A stretch of 64,000 bases of DNA from Capsicum annuum. Its lineage: Eukaryota > Streptophyta > Magnoliopsida > Solanales > Solanaceae. The position numbers and the translations under genes are program-made. The stretch is from NCBI RefSeq assembly GCF_002878395.1, contig NC_061117.1, positions 227,002,885 through 227,066,884 on the forward strand, read 5' to 3'. The notes under the pieces were generated by a model. The model did no database searches. It saw nothing but the letters and a program-made list of their open reading frames with translations, and was not told where the DNA came from. Shown piece after piece: positions 45,928 to 58,050 of this stretch; within the stretch, counting starts at the first letter, position 1, and the number at the start of each line of letters is the position of its first letter.

Positions 45928-48900
45928 TGGGGATCATCCCAGTATGGTCCGTTAAAATTTTTATGGTCATTTGGGTGGACAAAAAGGTAAAACAGCGTGA
46001 ACAGGGCATTGTTGAGCTAAATTTGTGTGCTATAGCCCACATTTTTGGTGGTGGGCGTTGGGTCCTAGCGTGCTTTGGGTTGAAAATCAACCAGGGAATG
46101 CCAGGGATGTTGAGGATCATCCCAATATGGTCTGTTTAAATTTTTGTCGCCATTTGGGTGGCCAAACAGGCAAAACAGAGTGAATGAGGTATTTTTGGGC
46201 CACATCAGTGTGCTATAGCGCACGGTTTTGGGGGTGGGCCTAGGGTCCGGGCGTGCTGTGGGCTAAAAATTGATCGGGGCATGCCAGGGAGGTTGGGGAT
46301 CGTCCTAATATGGTTTGTTGAATTTTTTGCGGCAATTTGGGTGGATAAACGGGCAAAATAGCGCGAACGAAGGTGTTTTCTAGCCAAATCGGTGTGCTAT
46401 AGTCCACAGTTATGGGGGTGGGCTCGGGATCCTTGCATGTTATGGGTCAAAAATTGACTAGGGCTTGCCAGGGAGGTTGGGGATCATCCCAATATAGTTC
46501 ATTTATATTTTTGTGGCTATTTGGGTGGACAAATGGGCAAAACTGTGTGAATGGGGCATTTTTGGGCTAAATCGATGTGCCATAGCCCATGGTTTTAGGG
46601 GTGGGCCTAGGGTACGGGCATGCTTTAGGCCAAAAATCGATCGGGGGATACTAGGGAGGTCGAGAATCATCCCAGTGTGGTCCGTTTAAATTTTTATGTC
46701 CATTTGGGTGGACAAACGAGCAAAACGGCATAAACGGGGCATTTTCAATCTAAATCGGTGTGCTATAGCCCACGATTTTGGGGGTTGGTCAATGTTCTGT
46801 GTGTGCTGTGGGCCAAAAATTGACTGGGGAATGCCATGGAGGTTGGGGATCATTCCAGTGTGGTCCATTTAAATTTTTCTGGCCATTTGGGTGAAAAAAT
46901 GGGCAAAACGATGCGAACTGGGCATTTTGGGCAAATCGGTGTGTTATAGCCCATAGTTTCGAGGATAGACCTGGGTTCAGGCGTGCTGTGGATCAAAAAT
47001 TGAACGGTGCATGCCAGTAAGGTTGGGGATGGCCCCACTGTGGTCTGTTTAATTTTTGTGGCTATTTGGGTGGACAAACGAACAAAATAGGGCATTTTCG
47101 GGCTAAATCGATGAGTTATAGCACACAGTTTTGGGGGTGGACACAGGGTCCGGGCATGCTGTGGGCTGAAAACCAACCAGGGCATGCTAGGGAGGTTGGG
47201 GATCACCTTAATATAGTATGTTTAATTTTCATGGTTATTTTGGTGGAAAAACGAGCAAAACTGGGCATTTTCAAGCCAAATCGGTGTGCTATAGCCTACG
47301 GTTTCAGGGGTGGGTCCAGGGTCCGAGCGTGCTGTGGTCTAAAAATCAACTGGGGTGTGCCAGAGAGGTTAGGAATCATCCCTGTGTGGTCCTTTCAAAT
47401 TTTGTGGCCATTTGGGTGGACAAACGGGCATAATGGTGGGAATGAGTCATTTTCAAGCCAAATCGATTTGATATAGCCTACGATTTTGGGGGTGGGCCCA
47501 GGTCCGAGCATGCTATGAGAGGAAAATCAATTATGGCATGCTAGGGAAGTTGGGGATCACCCTAATGTAGTCTGTTTAAATTTTAGTGGTTATTTGGGTG
47601 GACAAATAGACGAAATAGGGCAAATGGGGCATTATCGAGATATATCGGTGAGCTATAGAGAACGGTTTAGGGGGTGGGCATAGGGTCCGGGCGTGATGTG
47701 GATCAAAAATCAACTGAGGCATGCCAGGCAGGTTGGGGATCATCCCAGTGTAGTCTGCTTAAATTTTCGAGGCCATTTGGGTAGACAAACGGGTAAAACA
47801 GCGCAAACGGGGCATTTTTGAGCCAAATTGGTGTACTATAGCCCTCAATTTTGGGGATGGGCCTGGGGTCTGGGCATGTTGTGGGTCGAAAATTGACCTG
47901 GGCTTGCAAGGGAGGTTGGTAATTGTCCTAGTTTGGTCTGTTTAAATTTTTATGGCCATTTGTGGAAAAATGGATGAAACAGTGCGAACGCAGCATTTTC
48001 GAGCTAAATTGGTGTGCTATTGCGCACGGTTTTAGGGGTGGGCCTGTGTTCTGGGAGTGCTATGGGCCAAATATTGACTAAGGTATGTTAGGAAGGTTGG
48101 GGATCGACCCATTGTGGTCTGTTTAAATTTTCATAACCATTTGGGAGGATAAACGAGCGAAACGGCGTGAATAGGGCATTTTTAGGCTAAATCGGTCTGC
48201 TATAGAGTACAGTTTTGGGAGTGGGCTCGGGGTCCGGGCCTCCTGTGGGTTGAAAATCGTCTGAATCATGCCATCGAGGTTAGGGATCATCCCAGCATGG
48301 TCCGTTTAAATTCTTGTGGCCATTTAGGTGGACAAACACGAGAAACAGCATGAACGGAGCAGTTTCAAGCCAAATCGGTGTGCTGTAGCCCATGGTTTTG
48401 GGGGTGGACCCAGGGTTCGGGCATACTATAGGCCAATAATTGACCGAGGCATGCTAGGGAGGTTAGAGAATATCCCAGTGTGGTCTGTTTAAATTTTTAT
48501 GGCCATTTGGGTGGAGAAATGGGCGAAACGGTGCGAACGGGGCATTTTTGGGGCTAAATCGGTGTGCAATAGCCCATGGTTTTGGGGATGGGCCTGGGGT
48601 CCAAGCATGCTATGGGCCAAAAATCAATCGGGGCATGCTAGGAAGGTTGGGGATCATCTAAGTATGGTACATTTAAATTTTTGTGGCTATTTGGGTGGAC
48701 AAACGGGAGAAATGACACGAACAGGGTATTTTTGGGCTAAATCAGTGTGCTATAGCCCACAGTTTTGGGGGTGGGCTCAGGGTCCGGGCAAGCTGTAGGT
48801 CAAAAATTGGATGAGGCATGCCAAGGAGGTTAGGGATCATCCCAGTATGGTCCATTTAAATTTTCGTGGCCATTTGGGTAAAGAAATGAGCAAAACGGTA

Positions 48901-49835
48901 CGAATGGGGCATTTTCGGGACACATCAGTTTGCTATAGCCCATGGCTTTGGGGTGGTCCCGAGGTCTGGGTGTGCTGCAGGTCAAAAATTGACCGGGGCA
49001 TACCAAGGAGGTTCTAAATCATCCCAGTGTGGTTAATTTAAATTTTTATGGCCATTTTGGTTGAAAACGGGTGAAACAGCACGAACGGGACATTTTCGAG
49101 CCAAATCGATTTGCTATATCCCATGATTTTAGGGATTGGTCGAGGGTCCGGGTGTGATATTGTCTAAAAATAGATTTAAACATACCAGGGAGGTTGGGGA
49201 TCATCCCAGTGTGGTCCATTTAAATTTTCATGGCCATTTAGGTGGACAAACGGGCGAAACGACACGAACGGGGTATTTTTTGGCCAAATCAGTGTACAAT
49301 AGTCCACGGTTTCGGGGGTGGGCCTAGGGTCCGGGAGTGCTGTGAGCTGAAAATTGACTAAGGCATGCCAGGGAGGTTAGGGATTGTTGCAGAGTGGTCC
49401 GTTTAAATTTCTGTGACCATTTGGGTGAACAAAAGAGCAAAACGGTGAGAAAGGGGCATTTTCAGGCCAAATCGGTGTACAATAGCCCACGGTTTCAGGG
49501 GTAGGCCCAGGGTCTGGGCATGCTATGGGCCGAATATTGGCCGGGGATTGCCAGGGAGGTTGGCTATCATCCCAGTGTGATTCGTTTATATTTTTGTGGT
49601 TATTTATGGACAAAATGATAAAATGGCGCGAATGGGGCATTTTCAGGCCAAATTAGTGTGCTATTACCCACAGTTTTGGTGGTGGGCCTGGGGTCCGGGT
49701 GTGATATGGGACCTAAAATTGACCGAGGCATGCCAGGAAGGTTGGGAATCATCCCAGAGTGGTTTGTTTAAATTCTTGTTGTTATTTGGGTGGACAAACT
49801 AGCGAAACGGCCCGAACGGGACTTTTTTGGTCCAA
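45928..49835 (+). repeat. Satellite array, forward orientation, block 3 (about 21 monomers)
   Basis: Same satellite and same orientation as before the gap. It includes a pair of short monomers near 47080 and 47255 and a third copy (about 45770-46210) of the segment found near 29830-30130 and 32545-32870. It ends at the orientation switch. No gene is present. Confidence 0.93.
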
Positions 49836-49838
49836 AAA
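49832..49838. other. Orientation switch of the satellite array
   Basis: To the left the sequence reads GAACGGGACTTTTTTGGTCC, forward monomer. From CCAAAAA onward it reads TTGTAGGCTATAGCACACC, the reverse complement of the same satellite. CCAAA(A) occurs in both orientations (GGGCCAAATC forward, CCCCAAAACCG reverse), so the joint could have formed at microhomology. No foreign DNA separates the two arms. Confidence 0.9.
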
Positions 49839-50039
49839 TTGTAGGCTATAGCACACCAATTTGGCCTAAAAATGCCCTGTATGCGCCGTTTCGCCCATTT
49901 GTCCACCTAAATAGCCATGAAAATTTAAACGGACCATACTGGGATGATCCCCAACTTCCGTGGCATGCCTTGGTCGATTTTTGGCATACTGCACGCTCGA
50001 AACCCTGGCCCACTCCTAAAACTGTGGGCTATAGCACAC

Positions 50040-50170
50040 CAATTTAACACTGGAATGATGCCCAACCTCCCTGGCATGCCCTGATCAATTTTTGACCCAC
50101 AACACCCCTGGACCCCTGGCCAACCCCAAAACTATGGAATGCCCCGGTCGATTTTGGGGCCAAAACACGC
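50040..50170 (-). repeat. Truncated monomers just beyond the orientation switch
   Basis: At 50041 CCAATTTAACACTGG joins two AATTTA sites of the monomer and loses about 85 bp. At about 50136 AACTATGGAATGCC loses another large part of a unit. Two deletions within 100 bp lie only 200-330 bp from the switch. Confidence 0.65.
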
Positions 50171-52974
50171 TCGAACCACGGGCCCACCCCAAAACTATGG
50201 GCTATAGCACACTGATTTAACCCGAAAATGCCCCGTTCACATCTTTTCGCCAGTTTGTCCACCCAAATGGCCACAAAAATTAAAACGGACTACACTGAGA
50301 TGATCCCCAACCTCCCTGGTATGTTTCGGCCAATTTTGGGCCCAAATCAAGCCTGAATCTTGGGCCCACCCCAAAATCGCAGACCATAGCACACCGATTT
50401 AGCCCACAAATGCCCCATTCGGGCTGTTCCGCCCGTTTGTCTACCCAAATGGCATCAAAAATTTAAACGGACCACACAATAATGATCCCAACCTCTCTGG
50501 GAGGCTTCGATCAATTTTTGAACCACAGCACACCCGGACCCCAGGCCCACTACCAAAACAGTGGGCTATAGCACACCGATTTGGCCCGAAAATGCCCCGT
50601 TCACGCCGTTTTGCCCGTTTATCCACCCAAATAGCCACAAAAATTTAAACGGACCAAACTTGGATGATCCCCAACCTCCTTGGCACCCTCTAATTGATTT
50701 TTGGCCCATATCACACCCAGACCCTGAGCCCACCCCCAAAACCGTGGGCTATAGCACATCGATTTAGCCTAAAAATGCCCCGATCACACTATTTTGCCTG
50801 TTTGTCCACCAGATGGCCAAGAAAATTTAAACGAAATACACTGGGATGATCCCTAAACTCCCTGGCATGCCTCGATCAATTTTTGGCCTATAGTAAGTTC
50901 TGCCCCCTGGGCCACCCCCAAAACCGTGGCCTATGCACACTGATTTTGCCCGAAATTGCCTCGTTTGTGTTGTTTTGTTCGTTTATCTACCCAAATAGCC
51001 ACAATAATTTAAATGGACCACACTAGAATGATCCTACACCTTCCTGGTATGCCCCGGTTGATTTTTGCCCATAGCACATCGGACCCCAGGTCCACCCCCA
51101 AAACCGTTGGCTATAGCACACCGATTTGGCCCGAAAATGCCCCGTTCGCGCTGTTTTGTTTGTTTGTCCTCCCAAACGGCCACAATAATTTAAATGGACC
51201 ATACTAAGATGATCCCCAACCTTCATGGAATGTCTTGATCAATTTTTGGCCTACAGCACACCCGAACCTCGAGCCCACCACCAAAACCGTGGGCTATAGC
51301 ACACCGATTTAGCTCAAAAATGCCTTGTACACGTTTTGCCCGTTTATCCACCCAAATAGTCATAAAATTTAAATGGACCACACTAGGACGATCTCCAACC
51401 TCCTTGGCATGCATCGATTAATTTTTGGCCCACAACAAGCTCGAACCCCGAGCTCGCCCCTGAAACTGTAGGCTATAGCACACCAATTTAGCCAAAAAAT
51501 TCCCCGTTCGTGCTGTTTTTCCCGTTTGTCCACCCAAATAGCCCAGAAAATTTAAACAAACTGCACTTGGACGATCCCTAACCTCCCTGGCATGCCCCGA
51601 TCAATTTTTGGCCAACAGCATGCCCGGACCCCTGGCCCACTCCCAAAATCGTGGTCTATAGCCCATCAATTTGGCTCAAAACCTCCTCGTTCACTCTGTT
51701 TTGCCCGTTTATCCATACAAATAGCCACAAAAATTTAAACTTACCAGATTGGGATAATCCCCAACCTCTCTGGCATGCCCCGATTAATTTTTGGCCTACA
51801 GCATGGCGAACCTCGGGCCCACCCCCAAAATCGTGGGCTATAGCACACCGATTTGGCCTGAAAATGCCTCATTTATGCTGTTACACCCGTTTGTCCACCC
51901 AAATAGCCACGAAAATTTAAACGAACTAGACTGGAACAATCCCCAACCTCCCTGGTATGCGCCGATCAATTTTTGGCCCACAGCACGCCCGTTCCCTGGG
52001 TCCACCCCCGAATCCGTGGGTTATAGCACATCAATATGTCTTGAAAATGCTCTGTTTGTGCTGTTTCACTTGTTTGTCCACCCCAATGGCCACAAAATTT
52101 TAAAAAGATCACACTGGGATGATCCCCAGCCTCCCTGGCACACCCCGGTCGATTTTCAGCCAAAAACACACCCGGACCCGGGATCACCCCCAAAACAGTG
52201 GGCTATTGCAAACCGATTTGTCCGGAAACTTCCCTGTTCGCGCTGTTTCGCCCATTTGTCTTCCCAAATGTCCATACAAAATTAAAGGGACCATACTGGG
52301 ATGATCCCTAACTCCCAAGAACGCCCCGGTCAATTTTTGGCACACAACACGCCTGGACCCCTGGCCCACCACTGAAATCGTGGGCTATAGCACACCAATT
52401 TAGCCTAAAAATGCTGCGTTCGTGCCGTTTCACCAATTTATCCACCCAAAGGCCACAAAAATTTTAACGGACTACACTGGGATGATACCCAACCTACCTG
52501 ATATGGCCTGGTCAATTTTAGGCCCACAACACGCCCCAACCCAGGGCCCACTCCCAAAACCATGGGCTATTGCACACCAATTTGGCTCGAAAATGCAGCA
52601 GTCCTGCTGTTTCACCCGTTTGTCCTCCCAAATGATCACGTAAATTATAATGGATCACACTGGGATGATACCCAACATCCTTGGCATGCCCCGATAAATT
52701 TTTGGCTACAAGCATGCCCAAACCCTGGGCCCACCCATAAAATCGTGGTCAATAGCACACTGATTTGGCTCGAAAATTTCCCATTTGCACTATTTCGCCC
52801 GTTTATCCACCTAAATAGCCACAAAAAATTAAACAAACCAAACTGGGATGATCCCCAACTTCCTTAGTGCGCCCCGATCGATTTTCAGCCTACAGCAAGC
52901 CCGGACCCCGAGTCCACTCCCAAAACTGTGGGCTATAGCACATTGATTTAGCCCGAAATGCACCGTTCATGCCG

Positions 52975-54070
52975 TTTTGCCCATTTGTCCACCCAAATGG
53001 CCAAAAAAATTTAAACGGACCGCACTGGGACGATCCCCAACCTCCCTGGTAGGCCCCGATCAATTTTTGGCAAACACCATGCTCGAACCCTGAGTCCACC
53101 CCCGAAATGGTGGGCTATAGCACATCGATTTGGCCCAAAAATGCTCCGTTCACGCAGTTTCGCCAGTTTATCCACTCAAATTGCCATAAAAATTTAAATG
53201 GACCATACTGAAACAATCCCCAACCTCTTTGGCACACTCTGGTCAATTTTCAGCCCACAGCATGCCCAGACCCCGAGCCCACCCCCAAAACTGTAGGCTA
53301 TAGCACACTGAGTTAGCCCAAAAATTCCACGTTCATGCTGTTTTATCCGTTTGTCAACCCAAATGGCCCAGAAAATTTAAACGAACCATACTTGGACGAT
53401 CCCAAACCTCCCTGACATGCCCCTGTTGATTTTTGGCCCACAACATGCCCGGACCGCTAGCCCACCCCCGAAACCGTGGGCTATTGCACACCGATTTGGC
53501 CCAAAACCGCCCCATTCACGCCGTTTTTCTTGTTTACCTACCCAAATAGGCACAAATATTTAAACTGACCGCATTGTGATGATCTTCAAACTCTCTGGTA
53601 TGCCCCGATCAATTTTTAACCCATAGCACGGTGAACCCTGGGCCCACCTCCAAAATCGTGGGCTATAGCACATTGATTTACCTGAAAATTCCCTATTCGC
53701 GCCGTTTTGCCCGTTTGTCCACCCAAATAGCCACTAAAATTAAAACGGACCACACTAGAATAATCTCCAACCACCCTGGCATGCCCCGGTTGATTTTTGG
53801 CCCCTAGCATGCCTGGATCCCGAGCCCACCCCCAAAACCATAGACTATAGCACACCAATTTTTCCCAAAAATGCCTCGGTTCTTGCCGTTTTACCTATTT
53901 ATCCACCCAAATGGCATCAAAAATTTAAACAGATCACACTAGTACGATCTCCAACCTTCCTGGTATGCCCCAATAAATTTATGGCCCACAGCACGTCGGA
54001 CCCCAGGCCCACCCCTTAAAACGTAGGCTATCGCACACCAATTTGGCCTAAAAATGCCCTGTTCGTGCTG
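52975..54070 (-). repeat. Six-monomer higher-order repeat (1096 bp), copy 1
   Basis: Anchored by CAAACACCAT at 53071, recurring at 54167 (1096 bp) and 55262 (1095 bp). Each of the six monomers has its own signature: CGCAGTTTCGCCAG, CACACTGAGTTAGC, ACCGCCCCATTCACGCCG, ATTAAAACGGACCACACTAG, CACCAATTTTTCCCAAAAAT, GCTATCGCACACCAATTTGG. These recur in order. The start is set arbitrarily about 100 bp before the anchor. Confidence 0.88.
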
Positions 54071-55165
54071 TTTTGCCCGTTTGTCCACCCAAATGGCCAC
54101 TAAAATTTAAACGGACTAAACGAAGACGATCCCCAAACTCCCTGGCAGGCCCCGATCAATTTTTGGCAAACACCATGTTCGAACCCCGAGTCCACCCCCG
54201 AAATGGTGGGCTATAGCACATCGATTTGGCCCAAAAATGCTCCGTTCGCGCAGTTTCGCCAGTTTATCCACTCAAATTGCCATAAAAATTTAAATGGACC
54301 ATACTGAAATGCTCCCCAACCTCTTTGGCACGCTCTGGTCAATTTTCAGCCCACAGCACGCCCAGACCCCGAGCCCACCCCCAAAACTGTAGGCTATAGC
54401 ACACTGAGTTAGCTCGAAAATTCCGCATTCATGCTGTTTTATCTGTTTGTCAACCCAAATGGCCCAAAAAATTTAAACGAACAATACTTGGATGATCCCG
54501 AACCTCCCTGACATACCCCGGTTGATTTTTGGCCCACAACATGCCCGGACCCCTAGCCCACCCCTGAAACCGTGGGCTATAGCACATCGATTTGGCCCGA
54601 AACTGCCCCATTCACGCCGTTTTTCTTGTTTACCTACCCAAATAGGCCCAAATATTTAAACTGACCGCATTGTGATGATCTCCAAACTCTCTGGTATGCC
54701 CCGATCAATTTTCAACCCATAGCACGGCGAACCCCGGGCCCACCTCCAAAATCGTGGGCTATAGCACACTGATTTGCCTGAAAATGCCCTATTCGTGCCG
54801 TTTTGCCCGTTTGTCCACCCAAATAGTCACAAAAATTAAAACGGACCATACTAGAATAATCCCCAACCACCCTGGTATACCCCGATTAATTTTTTGCCCA
54901 CAGCATGCCTGGATCCCGAGCCCACCCCCAAAACCATGGACTATAGCACACCAATTTTTCCCAAAAATGCCCCGGTTCTCGCCGTTTTACCTATTTATCC
55001 ACTCAAATGGCATAAAAAATTTAAACAGATCACACTAGTACGATCTCCAACCTTCCTGGTATGCCCCAATCAATTTATGGCCCACAGCACGTCGTACCCC
55101 AGGCCCACCCCCAAAAACGTAGGCTATCGCACACCAATTTGGCCAGAAAATGCCCCGTTCATGCT
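54071..55165 (-). repeat. Six-monomer higher-order repeat (1095 bp), copy 2
   Basis: All six signature monomers recur in order with a small number of differences from copy 1, far fewer than between neighbouring monomers. This is the mark of a true higher-order repeat. Confidence 0.88.
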
Positions 55166-55960
55166 GTTTTACCCGTTTGTCCACCCAAATGGCCACTAAA
55201 TTTAAACGGACCAAACTAAGATGATCCCCAGCCTCCCTGGCAAGCCCTGATCAATTTTTGACAAACACCATGCTCCAACCCCGAGTCCACCCCCGAAATG
55301 GTGGGCTATAGCACATCAATTTGGCCCAAAAATGCTCCGTTCGCGTAGTTTCGCCAATTTATCCACTCAAATTGCCATAAAAATTTAAATGGACCACACT
55401 GAAATGATCCCCAACCTCTTTGGCACGCTCTAGTCAATTTTTAGCCCACAGCACGCCCAGACCCCGAGCCCACCCCCAAAACTGTAGGCTATAGCACACT
55501 GAGTTAGCCCGAAAATTCCGCGTTCATGCTGTTTTATCCCTTTGTCAACCCAAATGGCCCAGAAAATTTAAACGAACCATACTCGGATGATCCCGAACCT
55601 CCCTGACATGCCTCGGTTGATTTTTGGCCCACAACATGCCCGGACCGCTAGCCCACCCCCGAAATCGTGGGCTATAGCACACCGATTTGGCCCGAAACCG
55701 CCCCATTCACGCCGTTTTTCTTGTTTACCTACCCAAATAGGCCCAAATATTTAAACTGACTGCATTGTGATGATCTCCAAACTCTCTAGTATGCCCCGAT
55801 AAATTTTCAACCCATAGCACGGCGAACCCCGAGCCCACCTCCAAAATCGTGGGCTATAGCACACTAATTTGCCTAAAAATGCCCTATTCGCGCCGTTTTG
55901 CCCGTTTGTCCACCCAAATAGCCACAAAAATTAAAACGGACCACACTAGAATAATCCCCA
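55166..55960 (-). repeat. Higher-order repeat, copy 3 (incomplete)
   Basis: The first four or so monomers match copies 1 and 2. From about 55960 (CCCCAACCTCCCTGGCATGC) the sequence departs from the expected monomer and enters the segment duplicated at 61-63 kb. The higher-order array is therefore broken or captured at this point. Confidence 0.8.
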
Positions 55961-58050
55961 ACCTCCCTGGCATGCCCCGATCAATTTTTGGCCCATAGCA
56001 CGCCTGAACCTCGGGCTGACCCCCAAAACCGTGGGCTATAGCACACCGATATGTCTTAAAAATACCACGTTCGTGTCGTTTCGCTCTTTTCTCCACACAA
56101 ATGGCCACAAAAATTTAAACAGATCACACTGGGATGATCCCTAACCTCCCTGTCATACCCTGGTCGATTTTTAGCCCAAACCACGGCTAGACTCTGGGCC
56201 CACCCCAAAAATGTGGGCTATTGCACATCAATTTGGACTGAAACTGCCCTGTTCGCTCTGTTTTACCCATTTGTCTTCCCAAATGGCCACAAAAATTAAA
56301 TGGACCTTAATAGGACTATCCCCAAACTTCTTTGCATGCCCGGACCCCAGGCCCACCATTGAAACCGTGCGCTATAGCACACCAATTTGGCCCAAAAATC
56401 CCTCGTTCTCGCTATTTTTCCCGTTTGTCCACCCAAATGGCCACGAAAATTTAAAAGGACCACACTTGGATGATCCTGATCCTCGCTGGCAAGCCCCAAT
56501 TAATTTTTGTCCCAAAGAACTAGGACCCCGAGCCCACCCTAAAATTGTGGACTATAGCACACCGATTTGGCCAGAAAATGCCCAGTTCACGCCGTTTTTC
56601 TCGTTTGTCCACCCTAAAGGCCACGAAAATCTAAACGAACCACATTGGGATGATCCTAAACCTCCCTGGCATGCCCCGGTTTATTTTGAGCCCATAGCAT
56701 GCCCGGACCGCAAACACACCAATTTGGCCAAAAAATACCCCGTTTGCGCTATTTCGCCCGTTTATCCACCCAAATTAACACAAAAATTTAAACAGACCAT
56801 ACTGAGGTGATGCCCAACCTCCCTGGCATGCCCCAATCAATTTCTGACCCAGCACACCTAGACCCCAGGCCCACCCCAAAACCGTGGGCTATAGCACAGC
56901 GATTTAGCCCATAAATGCCCCATTCGCGTCGTTTCACCGGTTTGTCCACCTAAATGGCCAAAAAAATTTAAACGGACCTCACTGAGATGTTCCCGAATCT
57001 CCCTGGCAAGCCGTAATTGATTTTTTGCCCACAGTACGCCCGGACCTCGGGCCCACCCCAAAACCATGGGCTATAGCACACCGATTTGGCCTGAAAATGC
57101 CTCGTTTGTGCCATTTCGTCCATTTGTCTACCTAAATAGCCACAAAAATTTAAACGGACCATATTGGGATGATCCCCAACCCCATTGGCATGCCCCATTT
57201 TATTTTCATCCCACAGCATTCCCGAACCCTGGGCCCACCCCTGAAACCGTGGGTTGTAGCACACCGATTTAGCTCTAAAATGCCCCATTCGTGCCGTTTT
57301 GCCCGTTTGTCCACACAAATAGCCACGAAAATTTAAACAGACCACACTGGGATGTTCCCCAACCGCCCGGGCATACCTCGATTGATTTTTAGCTTACAGC
57401 ACGCTCGGACCCGGGCCCACACCTGAAATCGTAGGCCATACCGATTTGTCCCAAAAAATACTCCGTTCCCGTCATTTCACCCGTTTGTTTACCCAAATGC
57501 CACAAAAATTTAAGGACCACACTGGGATGATCCCTAACCTCCCGAGCACTCCCCATCAATTTTTAGCCCACCGTACGCCCGGACCCCTTGGCCACCCACT
57601 AAATCGTGGGCTATAACACACCGATTTGGCCTGAAACTCCCCCATTCGCACCGTTTGTCCAAACAAATGGCAATGAAAAATTAAACAGACCTCACTGGGA
57701 TGATTCTCAACCTGCTTCGCATGCCTTGGTCAATTTTTGACCCACAGCACGCTCGAACCCTGAGCCCACCCCTAAAACTGTGGTTTATAGCACACCGATT
57801 TGGCTCAAAAATTACCCGTTCACACTATTTTGCCATTTATCCACCCAAATAGCCATAAAAATTTAAATGAACCATACTGGGACGATCACCAACTTTCTTG
57901 GCATGGCCCAATCAATTTTTGGCCCACAGCATGCCCGAACCCCAAGCCCACCCCCAAAATCGTGGGCTATAGAGCATCGATTTTGTTCGAAATGCCCTAT
58001 TCTCGCCATTTGCCCATTTGTCCACCCAAATGGCCACAAAAATTTAAACG
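55650..58050 (-). repeat. Segmental copy A of a 2.4-kb block
   Basis: Matches 61070-63450 at an offset of 5411-5445 bp. Anchors: CTGAACCTCGGGCTGAC (56005), AAACCACGGCTAGACT (56178), TTTCACCGG ending at 56940, GTGGTTTATAGCAC (57780), and TAGAGCATCGATTTTG (57970). It lacks about 30 bp near 56338 relative to copy C. It ends in a deletion joint at about 58050 (AACGGACCCTGGCATGCC). Confidence 0.78.

Noticed and set aside
45736..46139. Open frames that run through the N gap
   Set aside because: They are made of undetermined residues and satellite read-through, and the gap itself is suspect.
4243..49835. CENP-B-box-like sequence in TTTTCGGGCCAAATCGGTG
   Set aside because: Only the TTCG half and the central A match the box; the CGGG half is displaced by one base. 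Plants also lack a proven CENP-B box system.
56211..56810. 199-codon plus-strand open frame, the longest in the window
   Set aside because: It is the read-through of three to four inverted monomers on the strand opposite to the monomer direction, with no domain and no start context. Its peptides (STPIWPKN, HPNGHENL) are those of the satellite.
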